Source: Aquabacterium sp. (lineage in GTDB: Bacteria > Pseudomonadota > Gammaproteobacteria > Burkholderiales > Burkholderiaceae_C). Taken from it: a DNA stretch of 64,000 nt. Numbering within the stretch: position 1 is the stretch's first letter; each line of letters begins with the position of its first letter. The DNA lies in contig NZ_JAQSDR010000040.1 in NCBI RefSeq assembly GCF_029946005.1, positions 1 to 64,000 on the forward strand, given 5' to 3'. This document shows positions 37,555-47,991 of this stretch, piece by piece. A model generated the notes under the pieces. That model made no database searches, was not told the DNA's origin, and saw only the letters and a program-made list of their open reading frames with translations. The translations under genes and the position numbers were made by a program.

Positions 37555-40500
37555 GGCTGGTTCGCTGAAGGCTCGGCAGGGACCAGCACAGCGGCTGGCC
37601 AATGCCTCAACAGGTCGGACAAGGCCAGGCCACCCGCCGGTCCGTCACTCACCGTCAACATCCGCCCTGTCAGCACATCTCGCCATCGACCAGGCGAATC
37701 AACAGGCAAGCCCACACGCGTGTCACCCCAGCATCCGGGTCGGCGCAGGGCACCGTGATCACCCTGCGTCAAGGCATGCAACAAGCGGCTGCCAATGGTG
37801 ATGCAATGCTGGCCTTCCCATGCCCTGGCGTAGGCCACCACGTGTGAGGCGGCCGTTCCCACCACGGGCAGCGCCTGGTAGGAGCCGCGGCTGAACAGCT
37901 CTGGGCAGCTAGCGCGCAACTGCAGCAGGCGCCAGGTGAACAGCATCTTGGGCCCCCCATCGCGCCAGTTCTGCATCAGGTCTTCAAGCGCCCACTCATC
38001 GGCTTGCCCGCCGGCGAACAGCGATTGAACCTGGGCGTGCCGAGCCCGCAGGGCTTTGAAATCCACCGGACGGCGGTTGTCGGGGTCCACCAGGCTGAAG
38101 TTCCAGGTCTCGCTGCCTTGGTAGAGGTCGGGCACGCCGGGGGCGGTCAACTTGAAAGCCACCAGGTTCAAGCTATTGAAGGCGCCAAAGGGGGCCACCT
38201 GATCCACCAAGGCCTGCAGATCCTTCAAGAAAGGATTGGGCTCCAGCTGCCCCAACAGGGCGTCAATGAAGCGCGCCAGGGCAGCCTCGTACGCCTGATT
38301 GGGATTGATCCAACTGGTCTGCTCCTTGGCCTCGCGCACGGCTTTGAGCATGTAAGCCTGAACGCGTTGGCACACATCGGCCAGAGCCTCGCTGTTGATG
38401 GGCTCCAGGGGCCACACGCCCACCAGGGTCTGGTACAGCAGGTACTCATCGTTGCGAGTGGGAGCGAGCACGCCTTCAATGCGGGTCGTGCGCTTGTGGT
38501 TCAGCGCCTGCCAGCGCTCGATGGCGCCTTGCCACACTTGCGGCATTTCCGACAGGACGTCGATGCGGGTGCGCACATCCTCAGAACGCTTGGTATCGTG
38601 GGTCGAGGTGGCCAGCATGTTGTGGGGCGTGAAGCGGGCCCGGTGCTGATTGGCTGCGTGGAAGGCGCTGACCGACAGGCCAAAGTGCCGCGGATCGCCC
38701 CCCACATCGTTGAGTGAAGCCAGGCGGTGGTATCGGTAGAACGCCGTGTCTTCCATGGACTTCGCCATCACCGGGGCGGTGAACTGCTGCCAACGGTAGA
38801 CCAGATTCAGCATGGCCTGACGGCGCTCGGCATCGGGCTCGGTGGGCGCACCCAGCATGATGTCGCGCAGGTAGTCGATGACGCTCACCTCAGAGGCACG
38901 GCTGCGGCGTTTGGCACTGGCGATGGCCCAGTCGATGTGCTGCCGATCGGCGCTGCTGAAGCCTCGCTCGCCAATGTAGGTTCGGTACACCGGGAAGGCC
39001 GCGGCGACGGCGCGCAAGGCCACGCGCAATCGGTTGCGGGTGAAATCGCAGGTGCGGCGATCGCCCAGCGCGATGCGGTGCAGGGCCTCCGTCAGCACCT
39101 CCAGGTCACTGGACAACGAGGTAGCGATGACGTCGAGCTTGGCCTGGTGCAGCACATCGTCGAATCCCAATTTGTGGCCAATGAAATCGCTATAGAGGCG
39201 ATCGAAGTCTTCCTCGTGATGGCCATCCACAAACAGCCCGTTGACGAGGTTGGAGAAGCGGTAGCCGGTGCCGCCATGCACAGGCCAGTCTGGCGGCAGG
39301 CGCTCGTGGTCGGCCAGGATCTTTTCCACGGCCACGAACAAGGCCTTAGGGGTTTCGTCGGGCTCATCCGCCGTCCGCATGAGGGCGATGTAGCGCGATT
39401 GCAGCTTGGTGAAGTAGCCTTGAGGGTCGCACAGGCCATCGGGGTGATCGACCCGCAGGCCCGCCACCTTGCGCGCTCGCAACCACTGGAAGATGGTTTG
39501 GTGCGTGGCCTCGAACACGGCGTCCCGCTCCATGCGCACGGAGGCCAGGGTGTTGATGTCGAAAAAGCGGCGGTAGTTGATGTCATCACCCGCCACCCGC
39601 CAAAAGGCCAGTCGGTAGGCCTGCTGCCTGATCAGCGCGTCCAGCAGGTCGAAGCTGGCCGCATCGCCGGGCGTGCCGTTCAGGCGACTCAGGCAAGCGT
39701 CCGCCCAGTGGCCCAGCCACTCGAAGCGGCTAGCCAGTTGGGCCAACCGCCGCTTGTGGATGCCCTTGTCCCGTTGCCGCACCGCACGCTGTGACGGTGC
39801 CCCATCACCTCGCAGCGGCAAGCTGGCCAAGGCATGCAGCAGTGACTGAACGATCTGGACCTCCTCGCTGACCGACTCATCGGTGGGCGTCGGAGCGGGC
39901 ACCACGGCCAGAATGTCCGCGTAGTGGCGAGGGTCGATGGGGAAACGGTGGTCGTGGTAATGAATCCAGAACTCGCCAACCAGCGCATCGAAAGACAACT
40001 TGAGCTCGCCCGCCTCCAGCACCTTGCCATAGTGGTCACCCAGCACTGGTAGCAGCACCTGGCCCACCAGTTCAGGCGCAGGTGGGTTCCAGTCGATGTC
40101 AAAGGTCTCGGCATGCACCGAGGCGGGGCCGCTCTCCAGCACGTCCAGCCACCAGGCGTTGTCGGCCTCCAGCACACCCATGTGGTTGGGCACGATGTCA
40201 ATCAACTGGTGCATGCCGTGGCGCAACAGGGTCGCGCAAAGCCGTTCAAAGTCGCCTTCGTCACCGATCTCGGGGTTCAGCGCGTTGTGGTCAACAACGT
40301 CGTAGCCGTGCGTACTGCCCGCGCGGGCCCGCAGGTAGGGCGAGGTGTACAAGTGGCTGATGCCCAGCGCATCCAGGTAGGGCACGATGTCCATGGCATC
40401 GCTGAAGCGAAAGTCCTTGTGCAGTTGCACGCGGTAGGTGGCACGGGGAATCACAGCCGTGGCCAGCGGCGGTAGTTCATCCAGGGGGGTGTGAGGCGCC

Positions 40501-42704
40501 ACATCGCTGGGTCGCGCGCGCCGCAAAGCGGCTCCGATCGACAGCAGACGGGGATCGCTGGCCAGGCTTTCCAGCGTCACCCCCAACTTGCGCCGCCAGT
40601 TGGGAAACTGCGATTCGCTGGTGCCCGGGATGTTGACCTGGATGAGCTGCTGGGTGACATCCTCCAGCTGGACACCGACCAGCTGTGAGGGCGTGCGCCC
40701 CAGGAAGCTGTAAACGGCGTCTGTGAACGCTGGCGAGGTGTCATCCATCCCGGGTGGGTGGACGCTACCTTGAGGGATGACACCTTCTTGCGCCAAGGCC
40801 AACAGCAGTTGCGCCCGATCTTGCGCGCGGCCCACCACCTGCTGAGCCCGCACTTCTTCGCTGGGAAACAGGCCCAACTCGGTCCGCAGATCGACATCCT
40901 TGCCGTTCCAGAAACCACGCAATGTGGGCAGATCATGCGTGCTGACCACGGCCAGGGCATGAAGCGGCCAATCGGCAGGCGGCTTGAAGCGCCCATCGTG
41001 CGTGCGCTCAAAAAACAGCGGGCAGTAAGAGAGCAGGTATTGCTCACGCATCGCTTCGCGCATGGCGGGCGGAACGGTGCCCAGGTCTTCGCCGATGACG
41101 AGGCAACGGTGATGGTGGCTTTCGAGCGCCAGGATGCCCATCATCTCCTCGAAGGGGTAGCTCATGTAAGCGCCCGACTTGGCGCCATCCTCAGGGTGGA
41201 TCCAGAACAGCCGCATCAAGGCCATCACATGGTCGATGCGCAAAGCCCCCGCGCAGCGCATGTTGGCGCGCAGGGTGTCGATGAAGGGCTGAAAATCCTG
41301 ATCGCGCAAACGCGACGGGATCATCGGCGGCAAACCCCAATCCTGCCCAGCGAGGTTGTACTCTTCTGGCGGCGCACCAACGTGCAGGCTCATGGCATAG
41401 AGGTTTTGGCGGCTCCAGGTTTCGGCCCCACCTTCGTTCACGCCCACGGCCAGGTCACGGTATAGACCGATGGCCATGCCCAAGGACTCGGCCCGCGCCT
41501 GGGCCGATTGCAATTGCAGCTCGGCCTGCCATTGGAGGTACTCAAAGAATTCAACCTGCACCTCGTGCTCGCGCTCAAAGTCCGCCACGGCAAGCGATTC
41601 AGGGTCGCGGTAGGCCTGGGGCCACAGGGACCAACCCCAAACCGCCGAGTCTTGCGCGTGAAAGTGCGCCTGCAAAGTCTCGAACAAAGCCTGACGTCGC
41701 AACTCGCTGCCACGCTCTTTCTGAAAGGCCCTGAACGCACGGCCGCGGTGGGTATCGGCCGACAAGTGGCGCAAATGAAAGTGCTTGAAAAGCATCTCCA
41801 GCACTTCGAACTTGGCTGCCGCCACAGCTCGGTAGTTGACGATCTCGGGCTCACGCAAGGCCTGCAAGCGCTGCTGAAACAGCACGCTGTTGACCAGGTC
41901 AAGCGCAAAGCGGCACTCGGCGAAGTCCTGCACCGCCGTCACGTCGAGGTACAGCACATTGAGCGCGTTGCGGCTAGATGGGCTGTAGGGGCTTGCGCGC
42001 TCAGGCTCGTGCGGGAACAAGGCGTGCAAGGGGTTCACGCCCACGAACGAGGCGCCCTGCCCCGCCACGATCTCCAGCAGCCGCTTCAGGTCTGAAAAAT
42101 CACCAATGCCCCAGTTGTCGTTGGAACGCAGGGCGTAAAGCTGAATGCTCGGCCCCCACAGCCGCTCACCTTGCCTCAGCACTTTGGGCTCGTGGCACCG
42201 CGTTGGGCAGACGATGACGCGCGTGCGCGCCATCTCGCCCGAAGACTGAGATGCCGACCTGAGGGTGAGCTGGTGGTACCCCAATGGCAGGGCCTGGGGT
42301 AGATCAATTTGCAGGTGGAGCGCTTCAGGGCAACCATCCTGCCGCGTGAACATCAGACCGCCAAAACGCTCGGCGTTCTCACACGCCAGTGTCCAGGTGT
42401 AGCGGCAGTCCGACTCAACCTGCGGCGCCTGCTTTGGCAGCGTGACGCTGATGCTCGCAGGCTGGCCTTGGCGCAGCACCAACACGGAAGGCATCAACCG
42501 ATGCTGCTCCTTGGCTTTCAGTCCGGCCACGGTGCGCTGCGCTGCCTCGTCTGTCTCGGCATCCAGGTCCATGGCTTTCAGCAACTTGCGCAAAGAGGCT
42601 TCCGGCACCTCGTGGTCGTGCCCCCAGACGTCGTTGTAGCGCGTAGCCAGACCAAGGTGGGCGCACAGCGACTCCAAGCCTTCTCCCTTCGAGGTGTTGT
42701 TCAT
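37551..42704 (-). CDS. 4-alpha-glucanotransferase / maltooligosyltrehalose synthase fusion
   Basis: A 1717-residue two-enzyme fusion. Residues 1-about 740 are a GH77 MalQ: LWGPSIQLYALRSNDNWGIG, nucleophile ALRIDHVMAL near 488, acid VIGEDLGTV near 536, STHDLPTLRGFW near 590. Residues about 750-1717 are a GH13 TreY: ATYRVQLHKDFRF, HLYTSPYLRARAGSTHGYD, nucleophile GLRVDHPDGL near 1083, VAVEKIL near 1126 and TSTHDTKRSED near 1371. MalQ transfers glucan segments; TreY converts the reducing end of maltodextrins to a trehalose unit for TreZ. No stop or frameshift interrupts the join. The ATG at 42704 overlaps the treZ stop (TGATG). A fused protein could pass maltodextrin from one site to the other. 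Confidence 0.95.
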   Translation of the reverse strand: MNNTSKGEGLESLCAHLGLATRYNDVWGHDHEVPEASLRKLLKAMDLDAETDEAAQRTVAGLKAKEQHRLMPSVLVLRQGQPASISVTLPKQAPQVESDCRYTWTLACENAERFGGLMFTRQDGCPEALHLQIDLPQALPLGYHQLTLRSASQSSGEMARTRVIVCPTRCHEPKVLRQGERLWGPSIQLYALRSNDNWGIGDFSDLKRLLEIVAGQGASFVGVNPLHALFPHEPERASPYSPSSRNALNVLYLDVTAVQDFAECRFALDLVNSVLFQQRLQALREPEIVNYRAVAAAKFEVLEMLFKHFHLRHLSADTHRGRAFRAFQKERGSELRRQALFETLQAHFHAQDSAVWGWSLWPQAYRDPESLAVADFEREHEVQVEFFEYLQWQAELQLQSAQARAESLGMAIGLYRDLAVGVNEGGAETWSRQNLYAMSLHVGAPPEEYNLAGQDWGLPPMIPSRLRDQDFQPFIDTLRANMRCAGALRIDHVMALMRLFWIHPEDGAKSGAYMSYPFEEMMGILALESHHHRCLVIGEDLGTVPPAMREAMREQYLLSYCPLFFERTHDGRFKPPADWPLHALAVVSTHDLPTLRGFWNGKDVDLRTELGLFPSEEVRAQQVVGRAQDRAQLLLALAQEGVIPQGSVHPPGMDDTSPAFTDAVYSFLGRTPSQLVGVQLEDVTQQLIQVNIPGTSESQFPNWRRKLGVTLESLASDPRLLSIGAALRRARPSDVAPHTPLDELPPLATAVIPRATYRVQLHKDFRFSDAMDIVPYLDALGISHLYTSPYLRARAGSTHGYDVVDHNALNPEIGDEGDFERLCATLLRHGMHQLIDIVPNHMGVLEADNAWWLDVLESGPASVHAETFDIDWNPPAPELVGQVLLPVLGDHYGKVLEAGELKLSFDALVGEFWIHYHDHRFPIDPRHYADILAVVPAPTPTDESVSEEVQIVQSLLHALASLPLRGDGAPSQRAVRQRDKGIHKRRLAQLASRFEWLGHWADACLSRLNGTPGDAASFDLLDALIRQQAYRLAFWRVAGDDINYRRFFDINTLASVRMERDAVFEATHQTIFQWLRARKVAGLRVDHPDGLCDPQGYFTKLQSRYIALMRTADEPDETPKALFVAVEKILADHERLPPDWPVHGGTGYRFSNLVNGLFVDGHHEEDFDRLYSDFIGHKLGFDDVLHQAKLDVIATSLSSDLEVLTEALHRIALGDRRTCDFTRNRLRVALRAVAAAFPVYRTYIGERGFSSADRQHIDWAIASAKRRSRASEVSVIDYLRDIMLGAPTEPDAERRQAMLNLVYRWQQFTAPVMAKSMEDTAFYRYHRLASLNDVGGDPRHFGLSVSAFHAANQHRARFTPHNMLATSTHDTKRSEDVRTRIDVLSEMPQVWQGAIERWQALNHKRTTRIEGVLAPTRNDEYLLYQTLVGVWPLEPINSEALADVCQRVQAYMLKAVREAKEQTSWINPNQAYEAALARFIDALLGQLEPNPFLKDLQALVDQVAPFGAFNSLNLVAFKLTAPGVPDLYQGSETWNFSLVDPDNRRPVDFKALRARHAQVQSLFAGGQADEWALEDLMQNWRDGGPKMLFTWRLLQLRASCPELFSRGSYQALPVVGTAASHVVAYARAWEGQHCITIGSRLLHALTQGDHGALRRPGCWGDTRVGLPVDSPGRWRDVLTGRMLTVSDGPAGGLALSDLLRHWPAAVLVPAEPSANQP

Positions 42705-44581
42705 CAAGGTTCCGTCCGATCAATCCACCAACAACCCGCCCACGGCCCCAAGCCATCAGCCGCCACCTCGCCCACCACCATCAACGCGCCCGCCACTGGC
42801 AACGCTGGGACAGACACGGGCAAGCTCAAGCTCTGCGCTGAAAGGTTGAGCGCCATGTGCAACACAACGCCATCGCCAAACGCCCAGCGCACCTTCAGGC
42901 CCTTTTCGCCAATGCGCTCTGCCTGGTGTTCACCGTCGAGCACCGTGGGCAGGTAGGGCACGATCCACCGGCGACGCAAGGCCAGCAGTTCTCTGTAGAA
43001 GCTCAGCCACCGTTGTCCTTCTGGCTGGGCCGCAGCGATCCAATCCAGTTGGCTGCGAACAAAAGTCGCTTCATCGCAGGGATCGGGAATGCTTGCCCGA
43101 CTCTCGGCGTTGGAGAACTGCGGAAACTGTGCGAACTCCCGGCGGCGACCTTCGGTCACGGCCTGGCGCAAGTCGCCGCTCCAGTCGCTGAAATACAGAA
43201 ACGGCGTGACGGCACCAAACTCCTCGCCCATGAACAGCAGCGGTGGCGCGGGGTTCAGCAAGTGCGCGGCGGTGACCAGGCGCAGGGCCGACTCTTCGAC
43301 CAGTTGAGCAAGGCGGTCGCCCATGGCGCGATTGCCCACCTGGTCGTGGTTCTGCAAGAAATTCACCATGTTCAGCAAAGGCTGGGGCGAGGTCGTTCGA
43401 CGCCTTGGTTGAGCATGTGCCCAGTTGTGGGGGCCACCCTGCCAAACCAGGCCGTTGGTCAAGCTGGTGGCCAACTGTTCCATGGGATCGTCCGCATACT
43501 CGGCGTAATAGCCGTCGCGTTCGCCAGTCAACAGCACGTGCAAGGGATGATGGAAGTCGCCATTCCACTGCCCCTCGAACCGACCCGGTGTGGCGGGTTT
43601 GCCCAGGCGCGAGGCATCATTGCTGTCGTTCTCCAGTACCAGGTGAATGTGGCGCTGAGGCAGGGCCTGGCGCACCCGGACCGACAGCGCCGCCATGATG
43701 TCAAGGCGAGAGTCATCCAGCATGGCGTGCACGGCATCAAAGCGCAGACCATCGAATCGGTATTCGTCCACCCAGTACAAGGCGTTGTCGATGAAAAAGT
43801 CGCGCACCGTGGCGCTGCCCGGCCCGTCGAAGTTGATGGCGGCGCCCCAGGCCGTGTGGTGTTGAACAGAGAAGAATCCCGGCGCATAGCGCGGCAGGTA
43901 GTTGCCATCCGGCCCGAAGTGGTTGTAGACCACATCCAACATCACCATCAGCCCACAGCCATGGGCCGCGTCGATGAATCGCTTCAAATCGTCGGGCGTG
44001 CCATGGCTGCACTGGGGCGCGAAAAGCAGCACACCGTCATAGCCCCAGCCAAACCGGCCCGGGTAACTGGCTTGCGGCATCAACTGGATGGCGGTGATGC
44101 CCAGCCGGGCCAGTTCTGAAAGGTGTGCCTGTGCGGCGGCATACGTGCCTTCCGGCGTGAATGCGCCCACGTGCATCTCGTACATCACCGCTTCGTGCCA
44201 AGGCAAGCCTTGCCAAGCCTTTGAGTGTGTCCACTCAAAACCCATGGGATCAATGACCTCGCTGAAGCCGTGCACCCCATCGGGATTGCTTCGAGAAGCC
44301 GGGTCTGGCACATCGAGCTCACCATCAATGCGCCAGCGGTATCGGCTGCCCGCCGTGGCCTCCGGCACGTACAACTCATACCACTCTCGGGCGGGATCCT
44401 CATTGCCCCCGCAGGCGTTGCCATGGACCTCGATGAAACGCGCATCGCCGCCCTCGGCCACCTGGATCTTCAACACCAGTTCGATCCGCTGGGCAGCGGG
44501 CGCCCACAAGCGGAAATCAACGCCACCACCTTCGCGCACCTGCGCCCCAAAACGCATGGCGTGGGCATGTCGAGCGCTCAT
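42704..44581 (-). CDS. treZ: Maltooligosyltrehalose trehalohydrolase
   Basis: A 625-residue GH13 enzyme. An N-terminal CBM48-like domain (VDFRLWAPAAQRIELVL) precedes the barrel. Motifs include FGWGYDGVLLFAPQ, MLDVVYNHFGPDGNYL, nucleophile GLRFDAVHAM, acid LVLENDSND and FLQNHDQVGNRAMGDRL. It releases free trehalose from the maltooligosyltrehalose made by TreY. ATG at 44581 overlaps the glgX stop; a second ATG at 44557 (MRFGAQ) is possible. The long open frame to 44869 is a shadow of glgX. Confidence 0.95.
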   Translation of the reverse strand: MSARHAHAMRFGAQVREGGGVDFRLWAPAAQRIELVLKIQVAEGGDARFIEVHGNACGGNEDPAREWYELYVPEATAGSRYRWRIDGELDVPDPASRSNPDGVHGFSEVIDPMGFEWTHSKAWQGLPWHEAVMYEMHVGAFTPEGTYAAAQAHLSELARLGITAIQLMPQASYPGRFGWGYDGVLLFAPQCSHGTPDDLKRFIDAAHGCGLMVMLDVVYNHFGPDGNYLPRYAPGFFSVQHHTAWGAAINFDGPGSATVRDFFIDNALYWVDEYRFDGLRFDAVHAMLDDSRLDIMAALSVRVRQALPQRHIHLVLENDSNDASRLGKPATPGRFEGQWNGDFHHPLHVLLTGERDGYYAEYADDPMEQLATSLTNGLVWQGGPHNWAHAQPRRRTTSPQPLLNMVNFLQNHDQVGNRAMGDRLAQLVEESALRLVTAAHLLNPAPPLLFMGEEFGAVTPFLYFSDWSGDLRQAVTEGRRREFAQFPQFSNAESRASIPDPCDEATFVRSQLDWIAAAQPEGQRWLSFYRELLALRRRWIVPYLPTVLDGEHQAERIGEKGLKVRWAFGDGVVLHMALNLSAQSLSLPVSVPALPVAGALMVVGEVAADGLGPWAGCWWIDRTEP

Positions 44582-46734
44582 CCCGGAGCCTGCGTGAACA
44601 CGACCATGGACCTGGCTGCCAAAGGATAGGCCTCGCCCGCCCGCCATGCCTGCTGCTCGGGCTGACCGTGGACATGGCTGGTGTCGAAACGCGCGGTCCA
44701 GTCCTTTTGCTCGTAATGCGGCGGCAGGGTGAACGGCACGTCCTCGTGGTGCCCGTTGATCAGCATCAGCAGCGTCTCGGCATTGGCGCGGCGGCCATGC
44801 TCGTCGTATTCCCCCGTGTGGCGGCCGCAGAACATGGATGCCACCGTGCGAGCCTCGGGCTCTTGCCACGCTTCGGTCGTCATCTCGCGGCCCTCGGCAT
44901 CGAACCAGGTGACGTCGCGGTGGCCATCTTCGTCAATGTGGCCATCCAGGAAGTCGGTGCGACGCAGGCCAGGCTGGGCCTTGCGAAACTCGACCAGGCG
45001 CTGCACGTATGACAGCAAGCCCTGCTGATCGGGGGTGAGGTTCCAGTCGAACCAGCTGATCTCACTGTCCTGACAATAGCCATTGTTGTTGCCACCTTGC
45101 GTGCGTCCGACCTCATCGCCACCCAGCAACAAAGGCGTGCCTTGCGACAAAAACAAGGTCGTCAGCAGATTACGCTGCTGTTGCAGGCGCAAGGCCCGGA
45201 TGGCCTCATCGTCACACTCGCCCTCCGCGCCGCAGTTCCAGCTGCGGTTGTGGCTTTCACCATCGCGGTTGTCTTCGCCGTTGGCTTCGTTGTGCTTGTC
45301 GTTGTAGCTGACCAGGTCCCGCAGGGTGAAGCCATCGTGCACAGTGATCAGGTTGACGCTGTCGGTCGGGCAACGCCCCCGTTGCTCATACAGGTCACTC
45401 GAACCGCACATGCGGCGCGACAACTCGGCCACCGTGTGCTCTTGCCCACGCCAGAAGTCGCGCACGGCATCGCGGTAAAGGCCATTCCACTCAACCCAGC
45501 CTGGTGGAAAACCACCCACCTGGTAGCCGTTGTCACCCAGGTCCCAAGGCTCGGCGATGAGCTTGACTTGCGACAGCACAGGGTCTTGCGCCAGCGCGGC
45601 AAAGAAACTGCTGTGGTGGTCAAAGTCTGATGCACTGCGGCCCAACGTGGTCGCCAGGTCAAAGCGAAAGCCATCCACGTGCATTTGCGTCACCCAGTAA
45701 CGCAAGCTGTCCATGATCAGGCGCAGCACCACGGGGTGGTGGCTGTTCAGCGTGTTGCCGGTGCCGGTGTAATCCACGTAGTACCGTGAATCTTCGGGGC
45801 TCAGGCGGTAGTAGGTGGCGTTGTCAATGCCTTTGAAACACAGCGTGGGGCCCATGTGGTTGCCCTCGGCTGTGTGGTTGTAGACCACGTCCAGGATCAC
45901 CTCCAGCCCGGCGGCGTGCACATCCTTGACCATCTGCTTGAACTCGTTGATCGAGCCCGTGGCGCTGTAGCGCATCTCGGGCGCGAAGAAGCCGATCGTG
46001 TTGTAGCCCCAGTAATTGCGCAAGCCGGCCTCAACCAGGCGCTGGTCATCAATGAAAGCGTGCACGGGCAGCAGTTCAATCGACGTCACCCCGAGTTTCT
46101 TCAAGTGATCCAACACGGGGGGCGAGGCCAGCCCGGCGTACGTGCCACGTTGGGCCTCAGGCACGTCGGGGTGCCGCTGGCTCAAGCCTTTGACATGAAC
46201 CTCGTAGAAGATGGTGTCACGCCAAGACACCTTCGGTGGCTGGTCATCGCCCCAATCAAAGGAATCGTCCACCACTTGCGACTTGGGCATGCCTGGCGCA
46301 CTGTCCTTGTTGTTTTGCGCCAGGTCTTCGTCAACCGTGTCCAACTCATAATCGTAGTGCGCTGGGGACCAGTCCACCGACCCGACGATGGCCTTGGCAT
46401 AAGGATCTATCAGCAACTTGCTGGGATTGAACCGCTGCCCGTCCTCGGGCGAATGCGGGCCATGCACCCGATAGCCATACAGGGTGCCTGCCGGGCAACC
46501 CCGCACATAGCCATGCCACACATGGTGCAATTTGCGCGTTAACTCAAAGCGGCGAATCTCGCGGCCATCAAGCGCATGAAAACACAACTCCACCTTGTCC
46601 GCCGTGCTGGCATACAGTGCAAAGTTGGCACCGCCGCCATCCAGCGTGGCACCCAGCGGGTAAGCCTGGCCGGCTTCCAGGTGCCAAGTACGCGCGGCCT
46701 CTGCCACCCCATCTTTTCCGGATGATTTCTTCAT
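44578..46734 (-). CDS. glgX: Glycogen debranching enzyme GlgX
   Basis: A 718-residue GH13 isoamylase-type enzyme. A CBM48 N-terminus (YPLGATLDGGGANFALYAST) is followed by LLPVHAFIDDQRL, VILDVVYNHTAEG, nucleophile VDGFRFDLATTLG, acid LIAEPWDLGDNGY and VNLITVHDGFTLRDLVSYND. It hydrolyses alpha-1,6 branches in limit dextrins, giving linear maltodextrins for the next two enzymes. It lies 3 bp after glgC and overlaps treZ, so all five genes look co-translated. Confidence 0.96.
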   Translation of the reverse strand: MKKSSGKDGVAEAARTWHLEAGQAYPLGATLDGGGANFALYASTADKVELCFHALDGREIRRFELTRKLHHVWHGYVRGCPAGTLYGYRVHGPHSPEDGQRFNPSKLLIDPYAKAIVGSVDWSPAHYDYELDTVDEDLAQNNKDSAPGMPKSQVVDDSFDWGDDQPPKVSWRDTIFYEVHVKGLSQRHPDVPEAQRGTYAGLASPPVLDHLKKLGVTSIELLPVHAFIDDQRLVEAGLRNYWGYNTIGFFAPEMRYSATGSINEFKQMVKDVHAAGLEVILDVVYNHTAEGNHMGPTLCFKGIDNATYYRLSPEDSRYYVDYTGTGNTLNSHHPVVLRLIMDSLRYWVTQMHVDGFRFDLATTLGRSASDFDHHSSFFAALAQDPVLSQVKLIAEPWDLGDNGYQVGGFPPGWVEWNGLYRDAVRDFWRGQEHTVAELSRRMCGSSDLYEQRGRCPTDSVNLITVHDGFTLRDLVSYNDKHNEANGEDNRDGESHNRSWNCGAEGECDDEAIRALRLQQQRNLLTTLFLSQGTPLLLGGDEVGRTQGGNNNGYCQDSEISWFDWNLTPDQQGLLSYVQRLVEFRKAQPGLRRTDFLDGHIDEDGHRDVTWFDAEGREMTTEAWQEPEARTVASMFCGRHTGEYDEHGRRANAETLLMLINGHHEDVPFTLPPHYEQKDWTARFDTSHVHGQPEQQAWRAGEAYPLAARSMVVFTQAPG

Positions 46735-46737
46735 TGT

Positions 46738-47991
46738 TCAAGCGTGCCGACTGGTGAGGTCGCGCTCCACAGGCACGGTGCCTGGAAAATAGCCTCGGGG
46801 CACAACCACCACCCCACCTTCGCTGACGTGGAAGCGTTGACGGTCCTTCTCCAGGTCGTACCCGATCAACTCGCCCGGCGGGATGTGGTTGTTCTGGTCA
46901 ATGATGGCGCGCCTGATGCGCGCGCCAGTGCTGATCACCGAACGCTCCATCACGATGCAATGCTCCAACTGGGCATCGGGCTCAACGAGCACCGATCGAC
47001 GCAGCATGGCATGGTCCAGTCTCGCACCATTGATCACGCTGCCCGAGCCCACCACCGAGCGGTTGATCATGCCCTTCTCGATCTGAGCCGATTCAGCCGA
47101 ATCGTTGCTGGAGTAAATCGGCCACTGCGGGTTGCTCATCCGAAAATTCGGCTTGGCGCCCAAGGTGTCGAAGTGCGCCTCAAAATAGGCATCGATGGTG
47201 CCCACATCCCGCCAATACGCCGCTTCCTCATAGGGCTGAGTGCCTGGAATTTCATTGGTCGCAAAGTCATACGCCACCAGCTTGTGCGTTTTCATCATGC
47301 GCGGCAGGATGTGCTGGCCAAAATCACTCTCGCCCAACTCTTTGGCGCGTTTGAGTTCACGCAGCAGCACATCAGCCTTGAAGATGTAGTTGCCCATCGA
47401 GGCCAGCGCACGCCCAGGTCGGCCAGGCATCGACTTGGCAGTGGGCGGCTTTTCAATGAAATCAATCACGCGGTGCTCATCGTCGATCTCAACAATGCCA
47501 AAGGATGGGCTTTGCGAAACAGGCACCGGCAAGGTGGCGACACTCACATCAGCCTGGGTCTTCAAATGGAACTCGACCATCTGACGGACATCCATGCGGT
47601 AAATGTGGTCAGCCCCAAACACCGCCACCAAGTCGGGCTGGGCACTTTCAATCAGGTGAATGTTCTGGAAGATGGCATCGGCCGTGCCCTGGAACCACTC
47701 TCTGCCCGAGTGCATCTGGGGCGGCACCACGGTGATGAAGTGGTTGGGGATGAAGCGGCTCATGGTCCATGATTGACGCACATGCTCAATCAAGGACTGA
47801 GACTTGTACTGCACCAGCAAGTACACCGAGTAGATCTCGGAATTGACCAGGTTGCTGAGCACGAAGTCCACGATTCGATGCTTGCCATTGAACGGTACCG
47901 AAGGCTTGCAACGATCTGCTGTCAGCGAATGCAGGCGCGTGCCCTCGCCGCCCGCCATGACGAAAGCGAGCACGTTTTTGCCAGCAATCAT
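46738..47991 (-). CDS. glgC: Glucose-1-phosphate adenylyltransferase
   Basis: A 417-residue ADP-glucose pyrophosphorylase. It has the nucleotide loop [60 protein letters not shown] and a C-terminal left-handed beta-helix ([20 protein letters not shown]). It makes ADP-glucose, the committed step in bacterial glycogen synthesis. The ATG at 47991 has GGAGG about 7 bases upstream, so the 31-residue extension to 48084 is rejected. It is the first gene of the glg/tre operon. Confidence 0.97.
   Translation of the reverse strand: MIAGKNVLAFVMAGGEGTRLHSLTADRCKPSVPFNGKHRIVDFVLSNLVNSEIYSVYLLVQYKSQSLIEHVRQSWTMSRFIPNHFITVVPPQMHSGREWFQGTADAIFQNIHLIESAQPDLVAVFGADHIYRMDVRQMVEFHLKTQADVSVATLPVPVSQSPSFGIVEIDDEHRVIDFIEKPPTAKSMPGRPGRALASMGNYIFKADVLLRELKRAKELGESDFGQHILPRMMKTHKLVAYDFATNEIPGTQPYEEAAYWRDVGTIDAYFEAHFDTLGAKPNFRMSNPQWPIYSSNDSAESAQIEKGMINRSVVGSGSVINGARLDHAMLRRSVLVEPDAQLEHCIVMERSVISTGARIRRAIIDQNNHIPPGELIGYDLEKDRQRFHVSEGGVVVVPRGYFPGTVPVERDLTSRHA

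Noticed and set aside
44582..44869. Extended N-terminus of TreZ
   Set aside because: Shadow of glgX; the ATG at 44581 overlaps the glgX stop.
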